Origin: CAIQPS01 sp963843455
GTDB lineage: Bacteria > Actinomycetota > Thermoleophilia > RBG-16-64-13
Direction: 5' to 3'
NCBI GenBank assembly: GCA_963843455.1
Contig: CAWJKE010000015.1
Span: forward strand, 62,001-126,000
Length of the DNA: 64,000 nt
Shown: positions 56,059-64,000 of the stretch, in pieces
Layout: each line of letters starts with the position of its first letter
Position numbering within the stretch: the first letter of the stretch is position 1
Translations under genes and position numbers: made by a program
The notes under the pieces: generated by a model
What the model was told of the DNA's origin: nothing
The model's database searches: none
Seen by the model: only the letters and a program-made list of their open reading frames with translations

Positions 56059-58437
56059 GTGAGGATAGACTACACACCAACGGTACTGTTTCTGGTGGCG
56101 GGGCTGCCGCTGGGCTTCTACTTGCTCTGGTACGGGTGGCACAACCGGACCAAGCCGGGAGCGTTGCCGTTCGTGTTCATCATGGCCCTGTCGACGAGTT
56201 GGACGATCGAGAGTGCTCTGGAATTGCTGTCCGCCGACTTCTCGGCCAAGCTCTTGTGGGCTGATCTCCAGTATCTGTCCATCTGCTTCCTGCCGCTGGC
56301 CTGCCTGGCACTGGCTCTGGACTACACCGGCAACGGCGCCTGGCTCACTCGCCGCAAGCTCTGCATCCTCGGCCTTGTCCCGCTTGTATCGCTGAGCCTC
56401 ATGTGGACCAACGGGCATCATCACCTCATGCGGGCGAGCGCGTGGCTCGACACCAGCGCGTCTCACCCCGTGATAGGGCGCACCTTTGGCCCGTGGTTCT
56501 GGGTGCACTCCGTGTACAGCTACCTACTGCTGTTTACCGCGTTGGCGTTTCTGTTCCACGCCCTGCTGAGCCGACCCCCGCTCTACCGGAAGCAGCCCGC
56601 GGTCCTCCTCGCAGGCCTGGCGGTACCGGTACTCTGGAATCTGTTCTACCTGATGACGCCCGGACTCCTGCCTGTCTTTGACTTCACGCCCGCGGTCTTC
56701 GCTATCGGCGAACTGATCATCGCCTGGGGTCTGTTCCATTTCCAGGTGTTCAACATCGTCCTGGTGGCGCGCGACACGCTGCTCGAGAACATGAGTGACT
56801 GCCTGCTCGTGCTCGACCGCGCCGGCAAGGTAGCCGATCTCAATGAGGCCGCCCGAGCTCTGATAGCCCAGCCGGCCGACTCCATCTTGGGCAGACCGAT
56901 TGCCGAAAGCTGGCCAGCGTGGAACCAGTTGGCCGAACCGTATCAGGCTGGGGCGGAACAAACCCTCATATCGCTCGGCAAGAATGGAGACCGGCGCGAC
57001 TACGAGGTGAAGATCTCCGAACTGCGAAGCAAGACAAATTCCCTCGGGCGGCTGCTGGTGATGCGCGACGTGACGGAGCGGTCCGTCCTCGAAGAAAGCC
57101 TTCGCCAGCAGGCCCTTACCGATGGGCTCACGGGGCTCGCCAACCGGACTCTCTTCATGGACAAGTTGGCCAGCGCGGTCCATGGGGCCCGCCGGCATCC
57201 CGATAAGCTCTTCGCCGTCGTCATCCTCGATCTCGACCGGTTCAAGCTCATAAACGATACTGTCGGCCATCCGGCCGGGGATAGCGTACTCGAGAGCGTC
57301 GCCCTACGACTGTTGCGCTGCGTCCGGGAGGTGGACACGGTGGCACGGCTGGGCGGTGATGAATTCCTGGTCCTGCTCGACGACATCATCAGCACGAGGG
57401 ACGTCGTGGTGGTCCTCGAGCGGATACTGAGCGAGATGCGAGCCCCGGTGTACACGCGGGGCCAGCAGATGTTCACCTCGGCGAGCATGGGGGTGGTCCT
57501 GTGGGACGCCTCTTACCAGAGCGCCGAGGACCTTCTTCACGCCGCGGACGCTGCCATGTACCAGGCCAAGGAGGCCGGAGGCTCCTGCTACCGGATCTTT
57601 GACGACCGGATGCACCGCTCTCTGCTCGAGGCTCTTCACGCCGAGTCCGAGTTGCGCACGGCGTTGGAGCAGGGGGATTTCGCCCTGGAATACCAGCCGG
57701 TGATAGATGTCAGGACCGGCGGCGTCGCGTCGCTCGAGGCCCTCGTCCGTTGGCAACATGCCCGTCGCGGCCTCGTGCCCCCCAATGCGTTCATCGGGGT
57801 CGCCGAGAACAGCGGGCTGATAGTGCAGCTCGGCGAGATGATCCTCGACCAGGTATGCGGCCAATTGAGCCAGTGGCGCTCTCGCGCAAGCGCGGCTTTC
57901 GAGTTACCTGTGAGTCTGAACGTGTCGCCCCGCCAGTTGACCGAGACCGATTTCGTCGGGACCATCCTGACTCGCATCGCCGATTGGCGACTCTCGTCGG
58001 GCGCCTTGATCTTTGAGATCACCGAGAGCGCGCTGAACCGGGATCCGGTGAGAGCCAGGATCGCCATCAAGGAGTTGTGCGATCTGGGCATGCAGGTCTG
58101 CCTCGACGATTTCGGCGCCGGAGCCTCGTCTCTGCAGCACCTGAGGACCTTCCCCGGGCAGGAGGTCAAACTTGACTGCTCCCTCATCGCGAAGATAGCC
58201 ACCGGGACCACTGAACTTGCGGTGGTGAAGTCGATCACCGACCTCGCGCATGCTCTAGGGCTCCGGGTAACCGCCGAGGGAGTGGAGTCGGTGCGCGACT
58301 GGGAACTGCTTGAGGAAGCGGGCTGCGACCGTATACAGGGCTTCTACTGCTGCGAGCCGATGTCACCGCCGCTGCTGCTGGGGTACCTAGCGGACCGCCC
58401 CGCGGCCCCGAGCGGCATGTCCGTCCACCGCCGTTGA
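56059..58437 (+). CDS. Membrane-bound GGDEF-EAL protein with 7TM sensor and PAS domain
   Basis: This 792-residue protein makes and/or degrades cyclic di-GMP. Residues 1-230 hold about seven membrane spans of the histidine-kinase N-terminal 7TM type. Residues 235-350 are a PAS domain. The GGDEF domain has an intact RLGGDEFLVLL near residue 430 and an inhibitory I-site REVD exactly five residues upstream. The EAL domain is intact at SLEALVRW (about 558), with ITESAL, LDDFGAGASSL, KLDCSLI and AEGVES. Both activities are therefore possible, with product inhibition. The GTG at 56059 is chosen because GGAGAGG lies six bases upstream; the open frame extends 15 codons further. Confidence 0.92.
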   Translation: MRIDYTPTVLFLVAGLPLGFYLLWYGWHNRTKPGALPFVFIMALSTSWTIESALELLSADFSAKLLWADLQYLSICFLPLACLALALDYTGNGAWLTRRKLCILGLVPLVSLSLMWTNGHHHLMRASAWLDTSASHPVIGRTFGPWFWVHSVYSYLLLFTALAFLFHALLSRPPLYRKQPAVLLAGLAVPVLWNLFYLMTPGLLPVFDFTPAVFAIGELIIAWGLFHFQVFNIVLVARDTLLENMSDCLLVLDRAGKVADLNEAARALIAQPADSILGRPIAESWPAWNQLAEPYQAGAEQTLISLGKNGDRRDYEVKISELRSKTNSLGRLLVMRDVTERSVLEESLRQQALTDGLTGLANRTLFMDKLASAVHGARRHPDKLFAVVILDLDRFKLINDTVGHPAGDSVLESVALRLLRCVREVDTVARLGGDEFLVLLDDIISTRDVVVVLERILSEMRAPVYTRGQQMFTSASMGVVLWDASYQSAEDLLHAADAAMYQAKEAGGSCYRIFDDRMHRSLLEALHAESELRTALEQGDFALEYQPVIDVRTGGVASLEALVRWQHARRGLVPPNAFIGVAENSGLIVQLGEMILDQVCGQLSQWRSRASAAFELPVSLNVSPRQLTETDFVGTILTRIADWRLSSGALIFEITESALNRDPVRARIAIKELCDLGMQVCLDDFGAGASSLQHLRTFPGQEVKLDCSLIAKIATGTTELAVVKSITDLAHALGLRVTAEGVESVRDWELLEEAGCDRIQGFYCCEPMSPPLLLGYLADRPAAPSGMSVHRR

Positions 58438-59313
58438 TCAGTCGGGGCGGAAGTCCAGCCTAGTCCCCTGCCCGGTCTCGCGCACCGTGTTGGTGATCTG
58501 CAGGAGACCTATTTCATCCCTCACCACCGAGGTGTTCGCGCATCCGCCGGCCTGGTGAGTCTGATAGTTCACGCGCACGGCCTCGGGCCTCACCACATCT
58601 CCCTCCTCGGATAAGCCCGCCAGGTCGCTCCATCGGATCGTGACGGAGGGAGCGTCACAGTCGGCGAACACCTCCGACCAGACCATGGGCTGGCGCAGGT
58701 GACCGCTGCGGGGGTGGGCGGTGGCGCGGTTGGCGGCAGCCGACCGACCCGGGTGCATGAGGTCGCGCATGGTCGTCGCTTCGCCGGTCTTCAGGTCGGT
58801 GATCTCCGAGCGCCAAGCCCCCGCCACGTCCGGGGAGTGGCAGACGCGGAGGCGATAGGGCCGGCCCGGCCGCCAGCCATAGGCCATCGTGTTCGGGTCC
58901 CCTGAGAACACAGGGAGATGGGGCTCCGAGCCGTGCAGGATGGCTCCGCCCCGCTCCTGACTGGCGTAGCCTCCCCAATTGATCGCCGCACCACCCGCGA
59001 AGCGGCGGTTCCACTGCAGCCCGGTGTGCCCGCCTCCCCAGGTGAGGCCGTCCTCCTCGAAGTCCATCTGCAGAGCCCAGAAATAGAGCGAAGAGACCCG
59101 TGGAGGGACGAGGACCTCGAGCACGGCGGACACCTCCACCAAACGCGAGGCCGCGGCCGTCCGGGGCATCTCCCAGATGAGGTGGAACGACGAGGCGCCG
59201 TTGGAGGAGCGGGGCGGGCCCGCTGCGCGCGGCCCGCCCCCCGTCACTGCAGTCGTCATGCTCTTGGTGACGGAGTTGGTGAGGGCGCGGAGTCTGTCGC
59301 CGAAACTGGGCAT
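58438..59313 (-). CDS. Conserved hypothetical protein, DUF3472-like
   Basis: This 291-residue protein has no signal peptide or membrane span. The central part (SSLYFWALQMDFEEDGLTWG, GGHTGLQWN, AINWGGYASQE, then PYRLRVCHSP and WRSEITDLKTGEATTMRDL) is beta-rich and recalls DUF3472-type, possibly carbohydrate-binding, domains. A later MVWSEVFADCDAPSVTIRWSD stretch is typical of the same actinobacterial family as I remember it, but I cannot search to confirm. The function is unknown. The N-terminal 40 residues are low-complexity. It is divergent from the nucleotidase-like gene and convergent, with no gap, with the GGDEF-EAL gene. Confidence 0.7.
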   Translation of the reverse strand: MPSFGDRLRALTNSVTKSMTTAVTGGGPRAAGPPRSSNGASSFHLIWEMPRTAAASRLVEVSAVLEVLVPPRVSSLYFWALQMDFEEDGLTWGGGHTGLQWNRRFAGGAAINWGGYASQERGGAILHGSEPHLPVFSGDPNTMAYGWRPGRPYRLRVCHSPDVAGAWRSEITDLKTGEATTMRDLMHPGRSAAANRATAHPRSGHLRQPMVWSEVFADCDAPSVTIRWSDLAGLSEEGDVVRPEAVRVNYQTHQAGGCANTSVVRDEIGLLQITNTVRETGQGTRLDFRPD

Positions 59314-59321
59314 CAGGGTGT

Positions 59322-59331
59322 TACGATTCTA
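59322..59331. promoter_or_regulatory. Overlapping divergent -10 elements
   Basis: TACGAT (59322-59327, plus strand) and TAGAAT (59326-59331, minus strand) overlap in the 62-base spacer between two divergent genes. The minus-strand one would give a leader of only about six bases to the ATG at 59313. Confidence 0.4.
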
Positions 59332-59375
59332 GAAAACCCGCGGGTCAGGATGACCGCCGGACGACGGGGGCGACA

Positions 59376-60845
59376 ATGGGCGAGACGCGGAAGTTCACGA
59401 TCCTCCACTCCAATGACATGCACGGGGACTTCCTTGCGGAGCAAGATGCCGGGGGCGGCGAGCTCATCGGCGGGCTGCCTCTTCTCTCCGGTTACATCAA
59501 CAAGGTGCGCGCCGAGGAGGAGAACGTCCTGTACGTCATTTCCGGCGACATGGTGCAGGGGTCCATCATCGACTCCGACTTCAAGGGCACCTCGACGATG
59601 CAGATCATGAACTATCTGGCGCCCGACGTCGTGGCGCTGGGCAATCATGAAGTCGACTACGGCCTGCCTCATCTGCTCTTCCTCGAGAAGATCGCAAACT
59701 TCCCCATCGTCAACGCGAACCTCTACATCAAGCCGTTCGAGAAGCGGATGATGCGACCCTACCACATCATCAACAAGGCCGGCTTCGACATCCTGTTCAC
59801 CGGAATACTCACCGAAAAGACCATGGACTCCATCAAACTCGACGAACTCATCGGTACTTTCGTCACGCTCGAGGAGGCCAGCGCGGAGGTGGGCAAGATC
59901 TGCGACGCCTTCAGGCGCGATGATATGGACCTCACCATCGTGCTCACCCATATCGGGTTCGAATCCGACAAGCAGCTCGCCGCCATGCTGCGCCCGGAGT
60001 GGGGGGTGGACATGATCATCGGCGGCCACAGCCACACGGTGCTCTCGGAGCCGGCCCTCGTCAACAACATCCTCATCGTCCAGGCGGGCACGGGGACCAA
60101 CCAGATCGGACGCTTCGACCTTCTGGTGGACGACGACACCAATTCCATCATCGAGTGGAAGTGGCGGTTGATCCCGATCGACGAGAACATCGCCGAGCCC
60201 GACCTGCGGATGGCCGAGTTCATCGAGTCGTTCAAGTCCGTCGTCGACCGCAAATACAGCGTCATCATCACCAAGTTCGCGGAGAAGCTCACCCACCCGC
60301 TGCGCGAGGAAGAGAGCGCCCTGGGCAACCTGCTCGCCGACGCCATCGCGGAGAGCCAGCAGGGCGAGGTGGCGCTGCTGGGTGCCGGGTCGGTGAGGGT
60401 CAAGGAACTGGGGCCCGCCGTGAGCCTGATGGACTTCATGGCCTGCTTCCCGTACGACGACTCGCTGACCCGTTTCATGGTCAGCGGCGCGGCGCTTCGG
60501 AAGGCGTTCGCTCACTGGATGAGACCCGAGAATCGCGACGGCGAGGGCGAGTGCTACCAGGTGAATTCGGCCGTACGGGCGGTGTACTCAAACGCAAGCC
60601 GGCAGTTGGTCTCGCTGGAGCTGAACGGCGAACCCGTGGCCGACGAGACCACCTATCGTCTGATACTCCAGGGCTACCACGCGAAGAACGCCAAGGCCTA
60701 TCTTGACCTCACCCAGGAGGAACTGACCGCGGCCGCTCCAAGCCGCGTCCTCGCTTCCTCCGCGCAGACGGTGCTCAAAGAGTGGCTGGCCACCCACCAG
60801 AATGACGACCGGAAGGTCGAGGGCCGCCTGGTTTATGAGCCTTGA
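59376..60845 (+). CDS. 5'-nucleotidase/2',3'-cyclic phosphodiesterase-like metallophosphatase
   Basis: This 489-residue protein has the two-domain UshA/YfkN plan. A calcineurin-like N-terminal domain shows ILHSNDMHGDF, VISGDMVQGS, ALGNHEVDYG, VLTHIGFESD and GGHSHTVL. The C-terminal 5'-nucleotidase domain shows ESALGNLLADAIAES and DFMACFPYDDSL. Most relatives are secreted, but no signal peptide is visible here, so it is probably cytoplasmic. It would hydrolyse nucleotides or similar phosphoesters. ATG 59376 is the start. It ends convergently with the small minus-strand gene. Confidence 0.9.
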   Translation: MGETRKFTILHSNDMHGDFLAEQDAGGGELIGGLPLLSGYINKVRAEEENVLYVISGDMVQGSIIDSDFKGTSTMQIMNYLAPDVVALGNHEVDYGLPHLLFLEKIANFPIVNANLYIKPFEKRMMRPYHIINKAGFDILFTGILTEKTMDSIKLDELIGTFVTLEEASAEVGKICDAFRRDDMDLTIVLTHIGFESDKQLAAMLRPEWGVDMIIGGHSHTVLSEPALVNNILIVQAGTGTNQIGRFDLLVDDDTNSIIEWKWRLIPIDENIAEPDLRMAEFIESFKSVVDRKYSVIITKFAEKLTHPLREEESALGNLLADAIAESQQGEVALLGAGSVRVKELGPAVSLMDFMACFPYDDSLTRFMVSGAALRKAFAHWMRPENRDGEGECYQVNSAVRAVYSNASRQLVSLELNGEPVADETTYRLILQGYHAKNAKAYLDLTQEELTAAAPSRVLASSAQTVLKEWLATHQNDDRKVEGRLVYEP

Positions 60846-60867
60846 GTAACCGGGAGGCCCCGGGTCC

Positions 60868-61084
60868 TCAGCGCAGAGCCGCCACCTGCGCTTGGTGTTC
60901 GTCGAACGGAGTCCTAGCTTCATCGAGCGAGTCGAGGAAGTCGTCGAGGCTGTGTTTGAGGAAGAACTCGAGCGCGGCAAAGGAGCGCTCCAAGTCGAAG
61001 CCTTTCGGCCTTAGCGCCGCCTGCAGGGCCAGGGGCGGGGTCCTGCACCGGGAAGCCTAGGAGTTCGTTAACGTCGCCGCTCAC
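60868..61084 (-). CDS. Small hypothetical protein (frameshifted)
   Basis: From GTG 61084 the minus strand reads MSGDVNELLGFPVQDPAP. After dropping one C in the GCCCC run near 61037 it continues with LALQAALRPKGFDLE and FAALEFFLKHSLDDFLDSLD, ending HQAQVAALR at 60868. The corrected product is about 71 residues, acidic and helical, not recognised. GAGG lies eight bases before the GTG. The 217-base span is one base over a multiple of three, like the other broken genes in this window. The rest of the 60846-61257 spacer holds nothing I can identify. Confidence 0.5.
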
Positions 61085-61257
61085 GGCTTGTCCTCGGGCG
61101 CCGGTGTCCGGCGCCGCAACGCAATAGGCAACTTCATTCAGGGGAGATGCCCGCGGATACCCGCTGGCGCTGACGCCTTACGCCTTCCTTATGGACTTCC
61201 CACTAAGATTCTTCGTGGCCGTAGGATTCACGATCCCAGCCGCAGCCTGGAGGTGCC

Positions 61258-62494
61258 ATGGCAAATACGAAACGTTTCAGGACCAGACGCAGTCGAGCCA
61301 CGCTTGCCGTCGTCTGCATCATCGTTCTCGCGGTCGCGGCTTTCTTCATCTACCGCGGGGTCTCCGGCAATGCCGAGGCGGCGGTGACCTACACCACCGG
61401 GACAGTCGAGAAGATGACCCTCACCTCCTCGATAGCAGGCACCGGCAACGCGGAATTGACCGATACCACGTCGATCAGTCCGGCCGTGTCGGGCGACGTC
61501 ACAGGCCTGTCTGTTGAAGTGGGAGACGCGGTCGAAAAGGGTCAGGTCCTCTTCACGCTCGACAACCCGCAACTCGATGTGGCCGTCTCCGACGCGCAGA
61601 ACGCCTACGACAAAGCCGGTCCTCGGGGTCGAGCAGGCGAAGGTGAGCGTGCTAAACGCCAAGAAGACACTCTCAGATCTCTACAAGCAGAGCCACACCG
61701 CTCTGCAAATCAAGTCGGCAAGTCAGGACATCACGAGCGCGGAGCTTTCCGTCGTCACGGCTGAAAACAAGGTGACTGCGGCCGCACTCGACCTGCAGGA
61801 TGCCAAGGACAACGCTGCCGCCCGGACGGTCTCCGCTCCCGAGTCCGGAGTGGTCACCGCTCTCTCGATTAAGAACGGTGACACGATCGCCGCCTCAACG
61901 GGCGGCGCCGCTGATTCTGCCCCGATGACCCTCACCAACCTCGAGTCTTTCAAGGTCACAACCACTCTTACCGAATCCGACATCGGTCCCGTAAAGGTGG
62001 GGCAGAAGGCGATCCTGACCTTTGATGCCCTCCCTGATCTTACGCTTTCCGGCAAGGTGACCCGCGTGGACGCCACCGGCACAAACGACCAAGGAGTGGT
62101 CTCCTACAAAGTAGTCATCACTCCGGACGTCATGGACCCGTCCGTCAAAGGAGGCATGACCGTCTCGGCCAACATCCTCACCGAGATCCGGCCGGACGTG
62201 CTGGCTGTGCCCAATGCGGCGGTCAAGACCTCGACGAGCGGTAGCTACGTGCAGATCCTTCAGAACGGCACGCCGGTCAACCAGACGGTCACGGTAGGCA
62301 TCGCGAACGACAGCTACACCGAGATCATGAGCGGTCTTGCCTTGGGGCAAGAGGTGATCACCAAGACCGTCGATCCCAACGCCACCACAAACACCACCAC
62401 CGGAGGAGGCGGCGGCCTCCCGGGTGGCGGCGGCGGCTTCCCGGGTGGCGGCGGAGTCTTCCAGGGCGGCGGCGGACCCCCGCCGGGATTCTGA
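61258..62494 (+). CDS. MacA/HlyD-type membrane fusion protein (frameshifted)
   Basis: This is the periplasmic-adaptor-like subunit of a tripartite or actinobacterial two-component exporter, about 411 residues. It has a basic N-terminus and one anchor span (LAVVCIIVLAVAAFFIY), the lipoyl half-motif ISPAVSGDVTGLSVEVGDAV followed by EKGQVLFTLDN, a coiled-coil region, the second half VSAPESGVVTALSIKNGDTI, a beta-barrel domain, and a Gly/Pro-rich tail (LPGGGGGFPGGGG). The frame changes near 61617: GCCGGTCC should read GCCGTCC, joining NAYDKA to VLGVEQAKVSVLN. GGAGG lies four bases before the ATG. The ATPase gene starts on its last base. Confidence 0.88.
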
Positions 62495-63261
62495 TGCAGG
62501 CGCACGTGGCCGATAACCCGGTCATAGAGGACGGCGTGCCGGCAGACGGCATGCCCATGATCCGGTGCGAGAACCTGTTCAAGGTCTATTCCTCCGACAC
62601 TGCGGAGACGATTGCGCTCGCGGGAGTGAGCCTTGACATCGCCTCGGGCGAGTACGTGGCGATCGTGGGTCCGTCCGGCTCCGGAAAATCTACCTTCATG
62701 CACATTCTGGGCGCCCTCGACACCCCCACGAGCGGCAGGTATTGGTTCGAGGGCCAGGACGTATCGGAGTTGTCCGACGACGAACTCGCCGACATCCGGC
62801 GGACCCGCATCGGCTTTGTCTTCCAGTCGTTCAACCTGCTTCCGAGGGCAACGGTCATCCGTAACGCTGTCCTTCCCCTGGTCTATTCAGGGGTCGCTCG
62901 CCAGGAGCGCCAGGCGCGGGCCGAGCAGGCCCTCCGCACGGCGGGACTGGAGGAGTCCCACTGGTCGCATCTCTCCAATCAACTTTCCGGAGGACAGATA
63001 CAGAGGGTGGCCATAGCCCGGGCCCTGATCAACGATCCGGCCCTGATCCTGGCGGACGAGCCTACCGGCAACCTCGACACCAAGACTGGAGAGGTGATCC
63101 TCGAAGCCTTCGGCAGGCTTCATGCAGAAGGGCACACCATCGTGCTGATCACGCACGAGTCCTCAGTCGCCGAACATGCCCAGAGGACCATCCGAGTGCA
63201 GGACGGCCTCATCGTGAGCGACAGCGTCAACGGGCACGCGCGGGCGGAGAAGCCGGCATGA
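62494..63261 (+). CDS. MacB/LolD-type ABC exporter ATPase
   Basis: This is a 255-residue ATPase of the MacB/LolD class. It has Walker A GPSGSGKSTFMHILGALD, Q-loop FVFQSFNLLPRATV, signature LSGGQIQRVAIARAL, Walker B ALILADEPTGNLD and the H-loop LITHESSVAEHA. The N-terminal 22 residues are an extra polar stretch. ATG 62494 shares a base with the adaptor's stop (TGATG), and its own stop overlaps the permease start (ATGA), so the three genes form one tightly coupled exporter. Confidence 0.93.
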   Translation: MQAHVADNPVIEDGVPADGMPMIRCENLFKVYSSDTAETIALAGVSLDIASGEYVAIVGPSGSGKSTFMHILGALDTPTSGRYWFEGQDVSELSDDELADIRRTRIGFVFQSFNLLPRATVIRNAVLPLVYSGVARQERQARAEQALRTAGLEESHWSHLSNQLSGGQIQRVAIARALINDPALILADEPTGNLDTKTGEVILEAFGRLHAEGHTIVLITHESSVAEHAQRTIRVQDGLIVSDSVNGHARAEKPA

Positions 63262-64000
63262 AGCTCGGCGACATATTCACCGAAGCATTCCGAGCGATCT
63301 CCGCGAACAAGGTCAGGTCCGGGCTCACCGTCCTTGGCATAGTCATCGGCATCGCCTCGGTCATCACCTTGCTGGCCATAGGCACGGGCAGCACCAACTC
63401 GATAACCTCAAGCATCGAGTCGACCGGCGCCAATCTGCTCACCGTCTCCCCCGGCTTCAGCAGGTCGGCCGGACCAGTCAGCGGCGGGCGCGGGAGCGCC
63501 CGGACACTGACTGTGGACGATGTGACCGCGATCGGCACCGATGTCGGCCAGATAGCGGCCATCGCCCCCGAGGTGAATGGACGCTACCAGGTGGTGGCCA
63601 CATCGGGAAACACGAACACGCAGGTGACCGGGACCGTCCCCTCCTACACTGAGGTGCACAAGATAGACATCGCGAACGGTTCGTTCTTCTCCGACGTCCA
63701 GAGCGAGAACGCCTCCCGGGTGGCCGTACTTGGGTCGACAACGGCTACGGACCTCTTCGGCGATCCGGCCAGCGGGGGAATCGATCCCGTCGGCCAGACG
63801 ATCCGGATAAAGGGCCTAGCCTTCACAGTGATCGGTGTGGCCGCGAGCAAAGGCGGAACCGGCTTCCAAAACCCGGATGACGCCATCTATGTACCTCTGG
63901 CGGCCAGTCAAAGACTCTTAGCCGGGCAGAATAAGTACGTGTCCAGCGTCGGCGTCACAGCGGCGAGCCAAGACGCCATGGCCCAGGTACAGACCGACAT
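63258..64000 (+). CDS. MacB-type ABC permease, FtsX-like (cut by right window edge)
   Basis: This permease begins MKLGDIFTEAFRAISANKVR, then SGLTVLGIVIGIASVITLLA (first span). The periplasmic MacB_PCD domain follows (GANLLTVSPGFSRSAGP, LTVDDVTAIG, VAVLGSTTATDLFGDPASGG, GQTIRIKGLAFTVIGVAASK). The 247 residues seen are in frame and intact; the C-terminal three spans lie beyond the window. With the adaptor and ATPase it would export a peptide, antibiotic or lipoprotein-like compound. Confidence 0.92.
   Translation, partial: MKLGDIFTEAFRAISANKVRSGLTVLGIVIGIASVITLLAIGTGSTNSITSSIESTGANLLTVSPGFSRSAGPVSGGRGSARTLTVDDVTAIGTDVGQIAAIAPEVNGRYQVVATSGNTNTQVTGTVPSYTEVHKIDIANGSFFSDVQSENASRVAVLGSTTATDLFGDPASGGIDPVGQTIRIKGLAFTVIGVAASKGGTGFQNPDDAIYVPLAASQRLLAGQNKYVSSVGVTAASQDAMAQVQTD

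Overview
The window is GC-rich bacterial DNA from the actinobacterial side of the tree. Evidence for this is frequent GTG and TTG starts, gene families with their closest familiar relatives in Actinobacteria (a CtpE-type P-type ATPase, a DUF4282 protein, the compact alpha-glucan phosphorylase, an O-antigen-ligase-like protein), and several apparently leaderless promoters. I cannot name a genus. A deep-branching lineage (Thermoleophilia-, Coriobacteriia- or Geothermincolia-like) is a guess from overall feel. There is no CRISPR array, insertion sequence or phage gene.

Layout. Positions 1-4.2 kb hold a GNAT protein cut by the left edge, an MBL-fold hydrolase, a second acetyltransferase and a CtpE-like cation ATPase. 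4.3-11.3 kb is an oligopeptide/dipeptide-type ABC importer operon (lipoprotein, permease, fused double ATPase, permease) followed by an MFS transporter. 11.4-15.1 kb (minus) is an SPFH protein, a ribbon-helix-helix protein, an M29 aminopeptidase and a flavin disulfide oxidoreductase. 15.3-19.0 kb is a hotdog thioesterase followed by a LuxE-like/LuxC-like open frame, which resembles a luciferase-free fatty acid reductase. 19.1-27.1 kb (minus) is one tight seven-gene run: a DrrAB-type ABC exporter, a HAD/AIR-synthase fusion, an MFS protein, a lipoprotein M1 peptidase, an Nramp transporter and a UspA protein. An AEC transporter precedes it.

28.1-34.5 kb is the conserved core: a steroid-5-alpha-reductase-like protein, a membrane protein, tRNA-Ser(GGA), the large-type SRP RNA, dnaX, ybaB, recR and lysC. 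34.6-46.3 kb holds an ABC-2 exporter, a PAS/pseudo-receiver protein, asd, a metallophosphoesterase, an MrfA/YprA-like helicase, a LOG-like protein, UDP-glucose dehydrogenase and a small unknown protein. 46.5-53.5 kb holds a DUF4282 protein, an O-antigen-ligase-like protein, and divergent malQ and glgP (glycogen breakdown). 53.7-64 kb holds a two-component system, a membrane GGDEF-EAL protein, an unknown protein, a 5'-nucleotidase-like enzyme and a MacAB-type exporter cut by the right edge.

The most unusual signal is a pair of 70-nt palindromes (43949-44018 and 53523-53592). Each has 21-bp arms around a 28-nt loop. The loop is nearly identical between copies, but 12 of 21 stem positions differ while pairing is kept. 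They sit at the 3' ends of two unrelated genes.

A caution about the sequence: about 15 otherwise well-conserved genes, including dnaX, ybaB, lysC and glgP, are broken by frameshifts. Every one I could resolve is explained by one or two extra bases duplicating a neighbour. I read these as sequence errors and give gene ends after mental correction, so some spans are not multiples of three.
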